DNA of 64,000 nt from Dactylosporangium fulvum (GTDB taxonomy: Bacteria > Actinomycetota > Actinomycetes > Mycobacteriales > Micromonosporaceae): the NCBI RefSeq assembly GCF_025137375.1, contig NZ_CP073720.1:7464501-7528500 (forward strand), read 5' to 3'. Positions 32,875 to 40,925 of this stretch are shown here, piece by piece. Position numbers and translations under genes: made by a program. The notes under the pieces are model-generated. The model had not been told where the DNA came from. It saw only the letters and a list, made by a program, of their open reading frames with translations, and did not search any database. Every line of letters begins with the position of its first letter. Positions within the stretch are counted from its first letter, which is position 1.

Positions 32875-34109
32875 CGGGCGGCAGCCTCCGGCTCGGCGTC
32901 GTCCGAGCGTGGCTCGCCACCGAACGCGGCGGCTCGGTCAAGCTCTCGTATCCGGGCCTCGTCGTAGCCGAGCAGGTCGCGCAGTAGCGCCTCGCCGTGC
33001 TCGCCGCGCAGCGGCGCTCGCTGGTAGCCCGCAGGCTGTTCCCCGACCCGTACCGGAGAGGCAACACTGCGGACCCGACCCAGAACGGGATGTTCGGTCT
33101 CGATGACGAGGCCGCGTGCCACGGTGTGCGGGTCGGTCAGCGCCTCGGCGACGTTCTGGATCGGCGCGGACGGCACCGAGGCCGCTTGCAGCAGCTCAAC
33201 CCACTGTGCGACGGTCCGGGTGGCGAACACCTCGTCGAGGAGAGCGACGAGCTGATCGCGGTGCTGCCTGCGGGTGGCGAACGTGATGAAGCGGGGGTCG
33301 GTGACCAGTTCGGGCCGGCCGATGACGACGGCGAGTCGCTGCCAGAACTTCTCCTTCGCGCAACCGACGACGAGCCAACCGTCGGATGCCCGGAAGGCCT
33401 GGAAGGGCACCAGCGAAGGGTGCGCGGAATGCCTCGTCCGGGTTGGTGTGTAGCCGGCGGTGAGGTGCCATGTCGCGGGATAGGTGAGCAGCCCGATGGC
33501 GGCGTCATAGAGGCTGACGTCGCAGTCCATGCCGAGCCCGTCGCGGCGCGCGGCGTGCAGTCCGGCGAGCAATGCCATCGCGGCCACAAATCCTCCGGAG
33601 TAGTCCACTAGGGACAGTCCGGACTTCGTCGGTGGCCCGTCGGGCTCGCCGGTGAGGTCCATCCAGCCGGTGAGGCCTTGCAGGACGTAGTCGTAGCCCG
33701 GTTGGGCAGAGCGCGGCCCGGTCATCCCGAAGCCGGTGAGCGAGCAACACACGATCCGCGGGTTGAGATGCTTGAGATCGTCGTACCGGATCCGCATCTT
33801 GGCCGGCACGTCACCGCGCAGGTTGGAGTAGACGGCGTCGCTGACCCGCACGAGATCCTCGAAGACCGCGCGTCCCTCCGCTGTACCAAGATCCAGTGAG
33901 ATGCTCTTCTTGCCGCGGTTGAACGTCTCGAAGAACAGCGAGTGCTCGTCCTCGGCATACGGCGGCACGTATCGCCCGATGTCGCCGCCGACCCGGGGAT
34001 CCTCGATCTTGATCACTTCCGCACCGAGATCGGCCAGGTGCAGGCTGCCGAACGGGCCCGCGCCGTACTGCTCCAGAGACACGATCCGGACGTCCTCGAG
34101 TGGCTTCAC
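32871..34109 (-). CDS. Family III (CaiB/BaiF) CoA-transferase
   Basis: 412 residues from a GTG at 34109: LEDVRIVSLEQYGAGPFGS, LADLGAEVIKIEDP, FFETFNRGKKSISLDL, CCSLTGFGMTGP, GYDYVLQGLTGWM. The conserved catalytic Asp lies in SLVDYSGG. Family III enzymes transfer CoA between carboxylic acids through an Asp-CoA intermediate. The start overlaps the MaoC gene stop (GTGA), and the end overlaps the MmgE/PrpD start. The open frame extends further upstream, but that part has no family similarity. It likely activates the dicarboxylate handled by this operon. Confidence 0.93.
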   Translation of the reverse strand: MKPLEDVRIVSLEQYGAGPFGSLHLADLGAEVIKIEDPRVGGDIGRYVPPYAEDEHSLFFETFNRGKKSISLDLGTAEGRAVFEDLVRVSDAVYSNLRGDVPAKMRIRYDDLKHLNPRIVCCSLTGFGMTGPRSAQPGYDYVLQGLTGWMDLTGEPDGPPTKSGLSLVDYSGGFVAAMALLAGLHAARRDGLGMDCDVSLYDAAIGLLTYPATWHLTAGYTPTRTRHSAHPSLVPFQAFRASDGWLVVGCAKEKFWQRLAVVIGRPELVTDPRFITFATRRQHRDQLVALLDEVFATRTVAQWVELLQAASVPSAPIQNVAEALTDPHTVARGLVIETEHPVLGRVRSVASPVRVGEQPAGYQRAPLRGEHGEALLRDLLGYDEARIRELDRAAAFGGEPRSDDAEPEAAAR

Positions 34110-34669
34110 CGCGCACCCCCGTTGTCTGCGATTGTCTCCGCGCCCCGGTGATATGAGGCGGCCCACCCCTCGTCGGTTTGCGGCCGGACTCCGTCCAGCG
34201 GCGCGGCGCCACGTCGGTAGACGTAGAACGTGCGCTCGAACGCGCACACCTGCACGCCGTCCTGGTTGATGGTCCGGGTGGCGACCGACACGACTCCCGC
34301 GTGCGGCCGGGTCGACGACGTCCGCTTCGACAGGACAACGGACTCCGACCAGAGTGTGTCACCCGCGAAGACGGGCGCGGTCAAGCGGATGTCGTTCCAG
34401 CCGAGATTCGCGAAGGCGTTCTGGGTGAGATCGGTGACGCTTTGCCCGACCGCGACGGCGAGGGTGAGCGTGGACACCACGAGGGGGCGACCGAACTCCG
34501 ACCGGGCGGCGTAGGCGTCGTTGAAGTGCATCTGGTTCGTGTTCATGGTCAGCAACGTGAACCACGTGTTGTCGGCCTCGCTGATGGTGCGGCCCAACGG
34601 GTGCTGGTAAACGTCGCCGATCTCGAAGTCCTCGAAGAACCGGCCCTGCCACCCGGGTCTGATCGCCAC
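34106..34669 (-). CDS. MaoC-like hydratase/dehydratase
   Basis: 187 residues with a hot-dog fold: FFEDFEIGDVYQHPLGRTIS, EADNTWFTLLTMNTNQMHFN (active-site Asp and His of the hydratase-2 motif), GRPLVVSTLTLAVAVG, and LTAPVFAGDTLWSES. Closest in look to mesaconyl-CoA or (R)-enoyl-CoA hydratases. The GTG start has a strong AGGAGGT six bases upstream. It is the first gene of the operon, 28 bases from a clear promoter -10. Together with CoA-transferase and CitE-type lyase it fits hydration of mesaconyl- or itaconyl-CoA. Confidence 0.9.
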   Translation of the reverse strand: MAIRPGWQGRFFEDFEIGDVYQHPLGRTISEADNTWFTLLTMNTNQMHFNDAYAARSEFGRPLVVSTLTLAVAVGQSVTDLTQNAFANLGWNDIRLTAPVFAGDTLWSESVVLSKRTSSTRPHAGVVSVATRTINQDGVQVCAFERTFYVYRRGAAPLDGVRPQTDEGWAASYHRGAETIADNGGAR

Positions 34670-34696
34670 CTCGTACCTCCTGCGTCGATGCTGCCG

Positions 34697-34725
34697 ATCG
34701 TAAAAGGTCGGACTTTAATGGTCAA
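34697..34725 (-). promoter_or_regulatory. Sigma70-type promoter of the MaoC/CoA-transferase/MmgE/CitE operon
   Basis: On the minus strand TTGACC (34725-34720) is followed after exactly 17 bases by TACGAT (34702-34697). Transcription would start near 34690, about 20 bases before the MaoC GTG. The spacer is AT-rich and contains an imperfect palindrome (TAAAAGGTC/GGACTTTAA at 34701-34718), a plausible repressor site overlapping the promoter. Confidence 0.65.
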
Positions 34726-35289
34726 GCCATCATCCAAGCTCGGGAACATCAGTCTGAGGTGTTCGGTGCACGGACGGCACCGTTGGGTACCACGTCCCAT
34801 TACACCAGGTGGAAGCCCATAATCTCGGCCCTTGAGCGCGGGAGTATGCGTGCACGCCGCGCACGACGGGGCCTGCACCCGGGCCCGCAGGGAGGCTTGT
34901 AGCAAAGACTCTGATGTTTTACGCTCAGAGCTCAGGGCCGCCCGCAGCATGAGAGCGGGAGGTGACGACACGCCTCCGGCGAACCACGCGCGTCCGACAG
35001 CGGGATTCAGAGCAGCCCTGGGCGCCGATCCGATCCGCGCCCTTGGAACCGGCTCCCGTCCTCGACGATGCGGCCTACCAGCGACTGCCAGCCTTTCGGA
35101 TCCGCAAGGCATCCGACCGAGGAGATGGGCCACTCTTGATCAAGCTGGAAGCAACTGACGCGAAACGGCCGCCACGCATGTCAGGCGACATGGCGGACCC
35201 CATCTCCGATGTTTGCAACGGACCCGTAATCAGCAGTCCATCCGGTCCCGGTCACCGGGCCGTTATCGGCGGAAACCCCGAGGGTAGTG
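34726..35289. promoter_or_regulatory. Long divergent spacer with an operator-like dyad
   Basis: About 560 bases without a credible gene between the MaoC operon promoter and the acyl-CoA dehydrogenase. Open frames here are shadows. A dyad, CATGTC at 35177-35182 and GACATG at 35187-35192 with a 4-base spacer and flanking CCGCC/GGCGG, lies ~95 bases before the dehydrogenase. A smaller CCCGGT-ACCGGG repeat lies ~35 bases before it. No regulator gene sits next to either. Confidence 0.4.
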
Positions 35290-36441
35290 ATGTTTGAGCT
35301 GAACGATGAGCAGCAGCAGTTCCGCGAGAATGTACGGCGCTTCGTGGAACGCGACATTCGTCCGGTGGCTCGGGACATGGAACAGGCCGGCAGCTACCCG
35401 GAGAAGATCGTCGAAACGATGAAGGACATGGGACTGTTCGGCATGACAGTCCCCACCCAGTTCGGCGGGCTGGGCCTCGACTCCGTCTCGCTGGCCGTGG
35501 TGTTCGAAGAGATCGCACGAGGTTGGATGGGAGTCGCCGGCATCCTCGGCAGTCACTCGGTAGGATGCCGCTTGGTGTCGATGTTCGGGACTGATGACCA
35601 GAAGCATCGATATCTGCCCACGCTTGCCACGGGAGAACGTCGAACCGGAATCGGACTCACCGAACCTGATGCCGGATCCGACCTCCAGGGGATCAGCACG
35701 CGAGCCCGCAAGGACGGCGACCACTACATCGTCACGGGACGCAAATCGTGGATCACAAATGCGCGGCACGCGGACCCGCTACCCGTGCTCGTCAAGACCG
35801 ACCCCGAGGCAAACCCGCGGCATCGGGGGATGAGTGTGCTGCTGATCGACAGGGACACGCCCGGATTTGCGGTCGTGCGGGACCTCGGAAAGCTCGGCTA
35901 CAAGGGACCCGAGACCTGCGAGCTGGTGCTTGACGAGGCCCGGGTCCCAGCGGACCGCCTCCTGGGTGGGACCGAAGGGCGCGGGCTGCAGCAGGTCTTG
36001 TCCGCGCTCGAAATCGGCCGCATCAACGTGGCCGCGCGCAGCGTCGGGGTTGCGCAGGCGGCACTTGACGCCGCCCGCGCCTACGCCAGGCAAAGACATG
36101 CATTCGGAAAGCCGATCGGCGCATTCCAGGCCATCCAGCTCAAGCTCGCGAACCTGGCGACGGACACGCAGGCCGCCCGGCTCCTGACCTGGTGGGCCGC
36201 AGACCGGCTGGACCGCGGCGAACGAGCCGACATTGAGACCGGGATGGCAAAGATGTTCGCGTCGGAGGTGGCTCTTCGATCCTCCCTCGAATCCATGCGA
36301 ATTCATGGAGCATACGGCTACTCCACGGAGTACGACGTCGAGCGGCTCTACCGGGACGCTCCCTTGATGGCGATCGGCGAGGGCACGAACGACATTCTGC
36401 GAATGGTCATCGCCCGCGGTTTGGAATCACGCGAGCAGTGA
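35290..36441 (+). CDS. Acyl-CoA dehydrogenase
   Basis: 383 residues, full length for the family. FAD-binding and substrate motifs: MTVPTQFGGLGLDS, GIGLTEPDAGSD, YIVTGRKSWITNA, RQRHAFGKPIGAFQAIQ, MRIHGAYGYSTEYDVERLYRD. The catalytic Glu lies in IGEGTNDILRM. It oxidises an acyl-CoA at C2-C3 using an electron-transfer flavoprotein. The ATG at 35290 follows GAGGG by five bases (a GTG at 35287 is in frame). It is divergent from the MaoC operon and 26 bases before the cupin gene. The short-chain or branched acyl-CoA used is not readable. Confidence 0.95.
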   Translation: MFELNDEQQQFRENVRRFVERDIRPVARDMEQAGSYPEKIVETMKDMGLFGMTVPTQFGGLGLDSVSLAVVFEEIARGWMGVAGILGSHSVGCRLVSMFGTDDQKHRYLPTLATGERRTGIGLTEPDAGSDLQGISTRARKDGDHYIVTGRKSWITNARHADPLPVLVKTDPEANPRHRGMSVLLIDRDTPGFAVVRDLGKLGYKGPETCELVLDEARVPADRLLGGTEGRGLQQVLSALEIGRINVAARSVGVAQAALDAARAYARQRHAFGKPIGAFQAIQLKLANLATDTQAARLLTWWAADRLDRGERADIETGMAKMFASEVALRSSLESMRIHGAYGYSTEYDVERLYRDAPLMAIGEGTNDILRMVIARGLESREQ

Positions 36442-36467
36442 ATCTCTGACGGAAAGGAACACTGTCG

Positions 36468-37001
36468 ATGCAAGGGGTCCGGCGAGTAGTTACGGGCGTC
36501 AACGAAGCAGGGGCGTCGATCGTTGTCGAGGACGGTATTCCGCCGAACGTTGTCGCACCCGGCGGGGGCACAGGCTACGCCTGGACGGACGTCTGGATCA
36601 CGGACAGCGTCAGCTCCCCCGCCGAGGGTGGTGACCACGCTCCCAACTCGATGTCCCTGGAGCCTCCTCGGGGCGGCATTACGTGGAAAGTCATCGTGCT
36701 TCCCCCCGAGAGCGCACTGAAAGACATGGACTGGCCGGCGTTCCAGGCAGAAATGCGCGAGCGCGCCCCGCTCATGTCCGGCACCGGGCAGCACGACCGC
36801 AACCGACCCGGGTTTCATCGGACCGACACGATCGACTTCGTCGTCATCGTCAGCGGGGAGCTGGTCCTTGAACTTGAGGATGGTGAGGTCCGGGTCGGAC
36901 CTGGTGATTGTGTCGTCCAGCGTGGCACCTGGCACGCATGGCACAATCGCGGTTCAGTGCCTTGTGTCATGTCCGCCGTGCTGCTGAGCACGCCGGAATA
37001 G
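36468..37001 (+). CDS. Cupin-domain protein
   Basis: 177 residues. The C-terminal half is a small beta-barrel cupin: HRTDTIDFVVIVSGELVLEL and GPGDCVVQRGTWHAWHNRG, with His residues placed as metal ligands. The N-terminal ~90 residues (VVTGVNEAGASIVVEDGIPP) are typical of a group of uncharacterised actinobacterial and proteobacterial cupins found near catabolic genes. It follows the acyl-CoA dehydrogenase with AAGGAA before the ATG. Function unknown; an isomerase, lyase or dioxygenase role is possible. Confidence 0.85.
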   Translation: MQGVRRVVTGVNEAGASIVVEDGIPPNVVAPGGGTGYAWTDVWITDSVSSPAEGGDHAPNSMSLEPPRGGITWKVIVLPPESALKDMDWPAFQAEMRERAPLMSGTGQHDRNRPGFHRTDTIDFVVIVSGELVLELEDGEVRVGPGDCVVQRGTWHAWHNRGSVPCVMSAVLLSTPE

Positions 37002-37128
37002 AACAACTGGCGTTCTCGTCGTTGTGGAATCCTGGCCAGTGACAACGATGCCCAGCAAGGCATCCGCCGCACTGGCCAGCCCCACCCGGCCCAGATCCCG
37101 ATTCGCCCGAGGTCTGCCTTCTGGTTGC

Positions 37129-37860
37129 TCACGCGTGCTGTCCTCCGGCGTCCTGGGTGGCGAGGAACGTGCTTCCGCGATGGCCGCCGCGATCTGTAGT
37201 GGTGTCAGCTCGTCGCCGGCCAGGTCGATCGCGCGCGATCCACTCCTGCGGCTCGGCGAAGGCGAGCGTGGCGAAGACGCCGACGTCGTCGACGGCCATG
37301 ATCTGCTGTGGGACGTCGGCGTCGAACGCGGCGGCCAGGGTTCCGTTGTGTAGATGGTATCCGCCGGTGTAGTTCTCCATGAACGAGACCGGCCGCAGGA
37401 TCGTCGCTGGCAGGTCGAGCCTCGCGAGGTGCTGTTCGATTCGCCATTTGCTCACGAGGTTCTGCGGCAGCTTTTCGCTGTCGTGACGGCCGGCGCCGGC
37501 GACCGAGGTGAAGACGATGTGGGCGACGCCTGCGGCGTGCGTCGCCTCGGCGACGTTGATGCCCCAGCGGACCTCGTCGTCGGCGGTGAAACCCGGTGCG
37601 GTGCCGGGGGAGCCGACCGTGGGCTGAACGCTGAACACGCCGTACGCGCCCTCCGCTGCGGCGATCAGGGAGGCGACGTCCGCCATCTCGGCGCGGACGA
37701 TCCGAGCTCCGACGTCAGCCAGAGCCCGCGCCGACGCGCTGTCCGGATTGCGGGTGAGAGCCCGTACCGGCCAGCCCTTGTTGAGCAGATGCTTCGTCAC
37801 GGCGCGGCCCTGCAAGCCAGTCGCCCCCACCACAACAATGGTTTTGTCCGCCGTATCCAC
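37129..37860 (-). pseudogene. NmrA-like NAD(P)-binding protein, frameshifted near the C-terminus
   Basis: Residues ~1-218 read as an NmrA/atypical SDR: TIVVVGATGLQGRAVTKHLL (Rossmann motif GATGLQG), ALTRNPDSASARAL, HIVFTSVAGAG, FMENYTGGY, and LAFAEPQEWIAR. After WIAR (near 37228) the frame goes astray. Reading one base over in the run GCGCGCG restores IDLAGDELTPLQIAAAIAEA, the expected family sequence, so one base was probably gained. Past that, the restored frame no longer resembles the family, so the 3' end is also lost. Its 5' end abuts a transposase fragment. It starts at a GTG (37860 or 37872). I treat it as a decayed gene; a truncated active protein is less likely. Confidence 0.7.
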
Positions 37861-38043
37861 GAGGACGCCCACCGGGCCCGTACCGGCAACGGACCCGCCG
37901 TCGCAGCGGTCCTACGCAACACCGCGATCGGGTTCCACCGCAGCAACGGCGAGACCAACATCGCCAGAGCCACCCGCCGCGCCAACCGCCGCCCCAACGA
38001 CCTCATCACCACCGTGACCAGCAGCTACCCCACTACGCAATGA
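37858..38043 (+). pseudogene. Transposase C-terminal remnant (ISAs1-like)
   Basis: A ~60-codon stretch ending at TGA 38043 reads EDAHRARTGNGPAVAAVLRN, TAIGFHRSNGETNIARATRR, which matches the C-terminal end typical of ISAs1-type DDE transposases (RTGN..., LRN.AI). The N-terminal DDE core is missing; the upstream sequence belongs to the oppositely oriented NmrA-like gene. No start codon or ribosome site is present, so this is a leftover of an insertion sequence. Confidence 0.65.
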
Positions 38044-38219
38044 CCCTGGTCGAGGAATGCTGCCAACAGGTCGAGGGACAGGCCGGCTTGGATGAATATC
38101 AGGTCCGTGACTGGCGGGCCTGGTATGCCCACATCACGTTGTCGATGGCCGCCTACACATGGCTCTTCGTCGCCGGAACCCCGACCACAAAAGGGGAACC
38201 AGAACCACCGACAACATGA
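38040..38219 (+). pseudogene. Transposase C-terminal remnant (IS701-like)
   Basis: A 59-codon frame ending at TGA 38217-38219 contains EECCQQVEGQAGLDEYQVRD, WRAWYAHITLSMAAYTWLFV. This is the C-terminal end of IS701-family DDE transposases (catalytic Glu region, DEYQVR.W.AWYAHITL). The rest of the transposase is absent. It overlaps the stop of the ISAs1-like remnant by four bases, showing nested or sequential insertions at this spot. The first ATG is only the next codon in frame, not a real start. Confidence 0.7.
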
Positions 38220-38665
38220 GGATCGGCTACCCGGTTCGTCCGCCGCCACCAGCCCAAACACACCTAGTGGTGGTCACGCTGACGACGAGCCAATACCGAG
38301 ATCGCCTCAGCCACCACAAACACCGAGTCTTCACACTCAGATAAGTGCCGTCGCAGTATTGAGAGGTGTTCCCGCGGCTGTATCGACCCAACCGTGGTGC
38401 CCGTCCTGGCCGACATTCGCACGGTAGTCGGGTGCCGCCCGCGAGCAGCGCCACCGTCGACATCCAGATCAAATAAGGACCGAACTCTCAATAGGCGAAT
38501 CAAGATTGAGTGAGGCCACAAGCGGCTCCGAACTGCAAGGCATTGAGATTTTCGTCTCCGCCGACAGGGTTTCTGCCCGACGCGGAGACACCAACTCTAT
38601 GCTTGCCACCGGAATACCTGCGGACCGATCGGGCCGAGGGAAAGCGCCAATACAAGGATTTGCGA
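38220..38665. other. Gene-free region after the transposase remnants
   Basis: About 446 bases between the IS701-like tail and the helicase gene. No protein family, tRNA or strong hairpin was recognised. The last 150 bases are locally AT-richer and should hold the helicase promoter. Degraded insertion-sequence ends may be present but could not be defined. Confidence 0.4.
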
Positions 38666-40834
38666 ATGCGCCGGAAATCTGCTCTGAACAATGGCACTGC
38701 TGGCGTCAGCAAAGTAATGCCGAGCAGCGAAGCGCCAACCTCTAACGCAGAGGACGTCGCGCGCCGATCCGCGGTTGCCGAGGAACAAGAGTTTCTCGAC
38801 TTGGCCACGGCCCGGCGCGACCGGCTTGTCGACCACCTACAGGCCGAGCTTTCGTCAGACGCCCTGGACGCGTTGGAACGGGCGCGGCTGCGCATGCTCC
38901 GCCAGCAGTACGAGGAGCTACGGCGAGCACAGGAAGGGCTGGTCTTCGGCCGCCTCGACGGTCTTGATGGCACCGTGCGGCACGTAGGCCGTGTCGGTCT
39001 CCGCAACGACGACGAGGACAGTGAGCCGCTGCTGCTGGACTGGCGCGCTCCCGCAGCTCGGCCGTTTTACACCGCGACGGCTGTCGACCCGCAAGGTCAA
39101 GCACGGCGCCGTCACATACGCACGACGGGACCGGCCGTTGTCGGCGTGGACGACGAGCCACTGGATGGGACCATGACGACGGAACTCGTCGGTGAAGGCG
39201 CTCTGCTGGCCGCCTTGGACCAGCGGCGCACCGGTCGCATGTCGACGGCGATCTCCACGCTGCAACGCGAACAGGACGACATCATCCGGGCGGAGGCGAC
39301 CGGCCCGCTGATCGTTCAGGGCGGTCCCGGCACCGGCAAGACCGTGGTTGCCCTGCATCGCGTCGCCTACCTGCTGTTCACCCGCCCAAAGATGGCCGAC
39401 CAAGCGGTCCTGGTCCTCGGCCCCTCCCCGCGGTTCCTCCAGTACATTGCCCAGGTGCTGCCCGCGCTCGGTGAGACCGCCGTCGTCTCGGCGACCTGCG
39501 ACACTCTGCTGCCCGAAATCCGCGTGGGCCGCGACGAGAGCCGGCTTCTCGCCGAAATCAAGGGCCGCGCCCTCTGGCAACCCGCGCTCGAAAACTACGT
39601 CACGTCGCTGCTCCCCCGGCCCCGCGAGCTGAAACTGCGCTGGGAGGGCGAGTTCTACGCCATCACAGCCGCAACAGTGGCACAGGCGCTCGCCTCGGTG
39701 CAGGGACGCCCGTACCACCGCGCCCGCCAGGCGTTCGCCGAGCAGCTGCACCACATCCTCGCCGAAGCCGTCGTCGAGCAGCGCGAGGCGCTGATGAACG
39801 AGATGGAGGAGGGCTTCGAGGACATCCTCGCCCGCGTCGACAGGAGCATGCAGCATGACCACCATCTCGGCGGGGGGTCCACCGGCAGTGACGTCGACGG
39901 ATTGCTCTCCGAGGAAGAGATAGAAGATCTTCGTTATCGTATCGCAGAGAACGCGACCATCGCCCGGTTCGTCGAGGCATGGTGGCCCACCCTCGACGCC
40001 GAAACTCTACTGTGTGATCTCCTGACCGACTGCACCCTGCTAGCCCGCTTTGCTCCCCAGTTGTCCACGGAGGAGATCACCGCCGTCTCGGCCGAGCCCT
40101 CGCTGTGGGCATCGAGCGACATCCCCCTGCTCGACGCCCTCGCCGACCTGCTAGGCGAGGTCGAAGCCCCGCAACCACAGGGCGAGTTCGTCGCCGACCA
40201 CGCTCGCCGGCAGCGCGGCTGGGTGTACGGCCACGTCGTCATCGACGAGGCGCAAGAGCTGTCCGAGATGCAGTGGCAAATGGTCCTACGGCGTTGTCCC
40301 AGTCGCTCCATCACCGCGGTCGGCGACATCGATCAGGCGGAGGCAGCGCACCGGCACACCAGCTGGGCACAAGCGGTGCAGGCAGCTTTCGGAGAACGCT
40401 GGGCCGCTGCGGAACTGACCATCTGTTACCGGACCCCGCGTGAGGTTATGGACCTCACCGAACCCGTCTTGAGGCAAGCCGGTAGCCACAACGCCCCGCC
40501 ACGGGCGGTACGCTCCTCCGGCATCGCCCCCTGGGTGCTCACGATCACGCCCGCGGAGCTTGCCGGCGCCGCCGCCCAAGCTGTGCGACAGCTGCAGGAA
40601 CGGTGGCATGGCGGTACGGTTGGCGTCATAGCCCCCGCCGACCGCATCGCCGAACTCCTAGCCGTGCTGAGCGATGTGTCGGTGCTCACCGCGGCCCAGT
40701 CCAAGGGACTGGAATGGGATGCAGCGCTACTCATCGACCCCCAGGGCATCGCCGCTGAACCGCGCGGCTGGAACGGCCTTTACGTCGCGCTCACCCGATG
40801 CACCCAGGAACTCGGACAGCTGGTTCTCACGTAG
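38666..40834 (+). CDS. HelD/HelR-like RNA polymerase-recycling ATPase (UvrD/Rep-type helicase fold)
   Basis: 722 residues. N-terminal coiled coil (EEQEFLDLATARRDRLVDHL, ALERARLRMLRQQYEELRRA) followed by LLLDWRAPAARPFY, typical of HelD. Walker A is GGPGTGKTVVALHR; Walker B is HVVIDEAQELSEMQW; C-terminal motifs are ICYRTPREVMDL and GLYVALTRC. HelD proteins use ATP to remove RNA polymerase from DNA or dead complexes; actinobacterial HelR members protect against rifamycins. The ATG at 38666 has AAGGA eight bases upstream; the open frame extends to 38510 without family similarity. It stands alone between insertion-sequence debris and the ABC transporter operon. Confidence 0.9.
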   Translation: MRRKSALNNGTAGVSKVMPSSEAPTSNAEDVARRSAVAEEQEFLDLATARRDRLVDHLQAELSSDALDALERARLRMLRQQYEELRRAQEGLVFGRLDGLDGTVRHVGRVGLRNDDEDSEPLLLDWRAPAARPFYTATAVDPQGQARRRHIRTTGPAVVGVDDEPLDGTMTTELVGEGALLAALDQRRTGRMSTAISTLQREQDDIIRAEATGPLIVQGGPGTGKTVVALHRVAYLLFTRPKMADQAVLVLGPSPRFLQYIAQVLPALGETAVVSATCDTLLPEIRVGRDESRLLAEIKGRALWQPALENYVTSLLPRPRELKLRWEGEFYAITAATVAQALASVQGRPYHRARQAFAEQLHHILAEAVVEQREALMNEMEEGFEDILARVDRSMQHDHHLGGGSTGSDVDGLLSEEEIEDLRYRIAENATIARFVEAWWPTLDAETLLCDLLTDCTLLARFAPQLSTEEITAVSAEPSLWASSDIPLLDALADLLGEVEAPQPQGEFVADHARRQRGWVYGHVVIDEAQELSEMQWQMVLRRCPSRSITAVGDIDQAEAAHRHTSWAQAVQAAFGERWAAAELTICYRTPREVMDLTEPVLRQAGSHNAPPRAVRSSGIAPWVLTITPAELAGAAAQAVRQLQERWHGGTVGVIAPADRIAELLAVLSDVSVLTAAQSKGLEWDAALLIDPQGIAAEPRGWNGLYVALTRCTQELGQLVLT

Positions 40835-40925
40835 CAATCGCCACATTCATTGACAAAGTCTCCGAGTGTTGGGCGCACCCTCGACCGGCTGGGGCAAGCC
40901 AGGACGCCAACTGCGTAGCCGAGCC

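Noticed and set aside
36348..36944. 198-residue minus-strand frame opposite the cupin gene
   Set aside because: Shadow; the plus strand carries the conserved cupin motifs.
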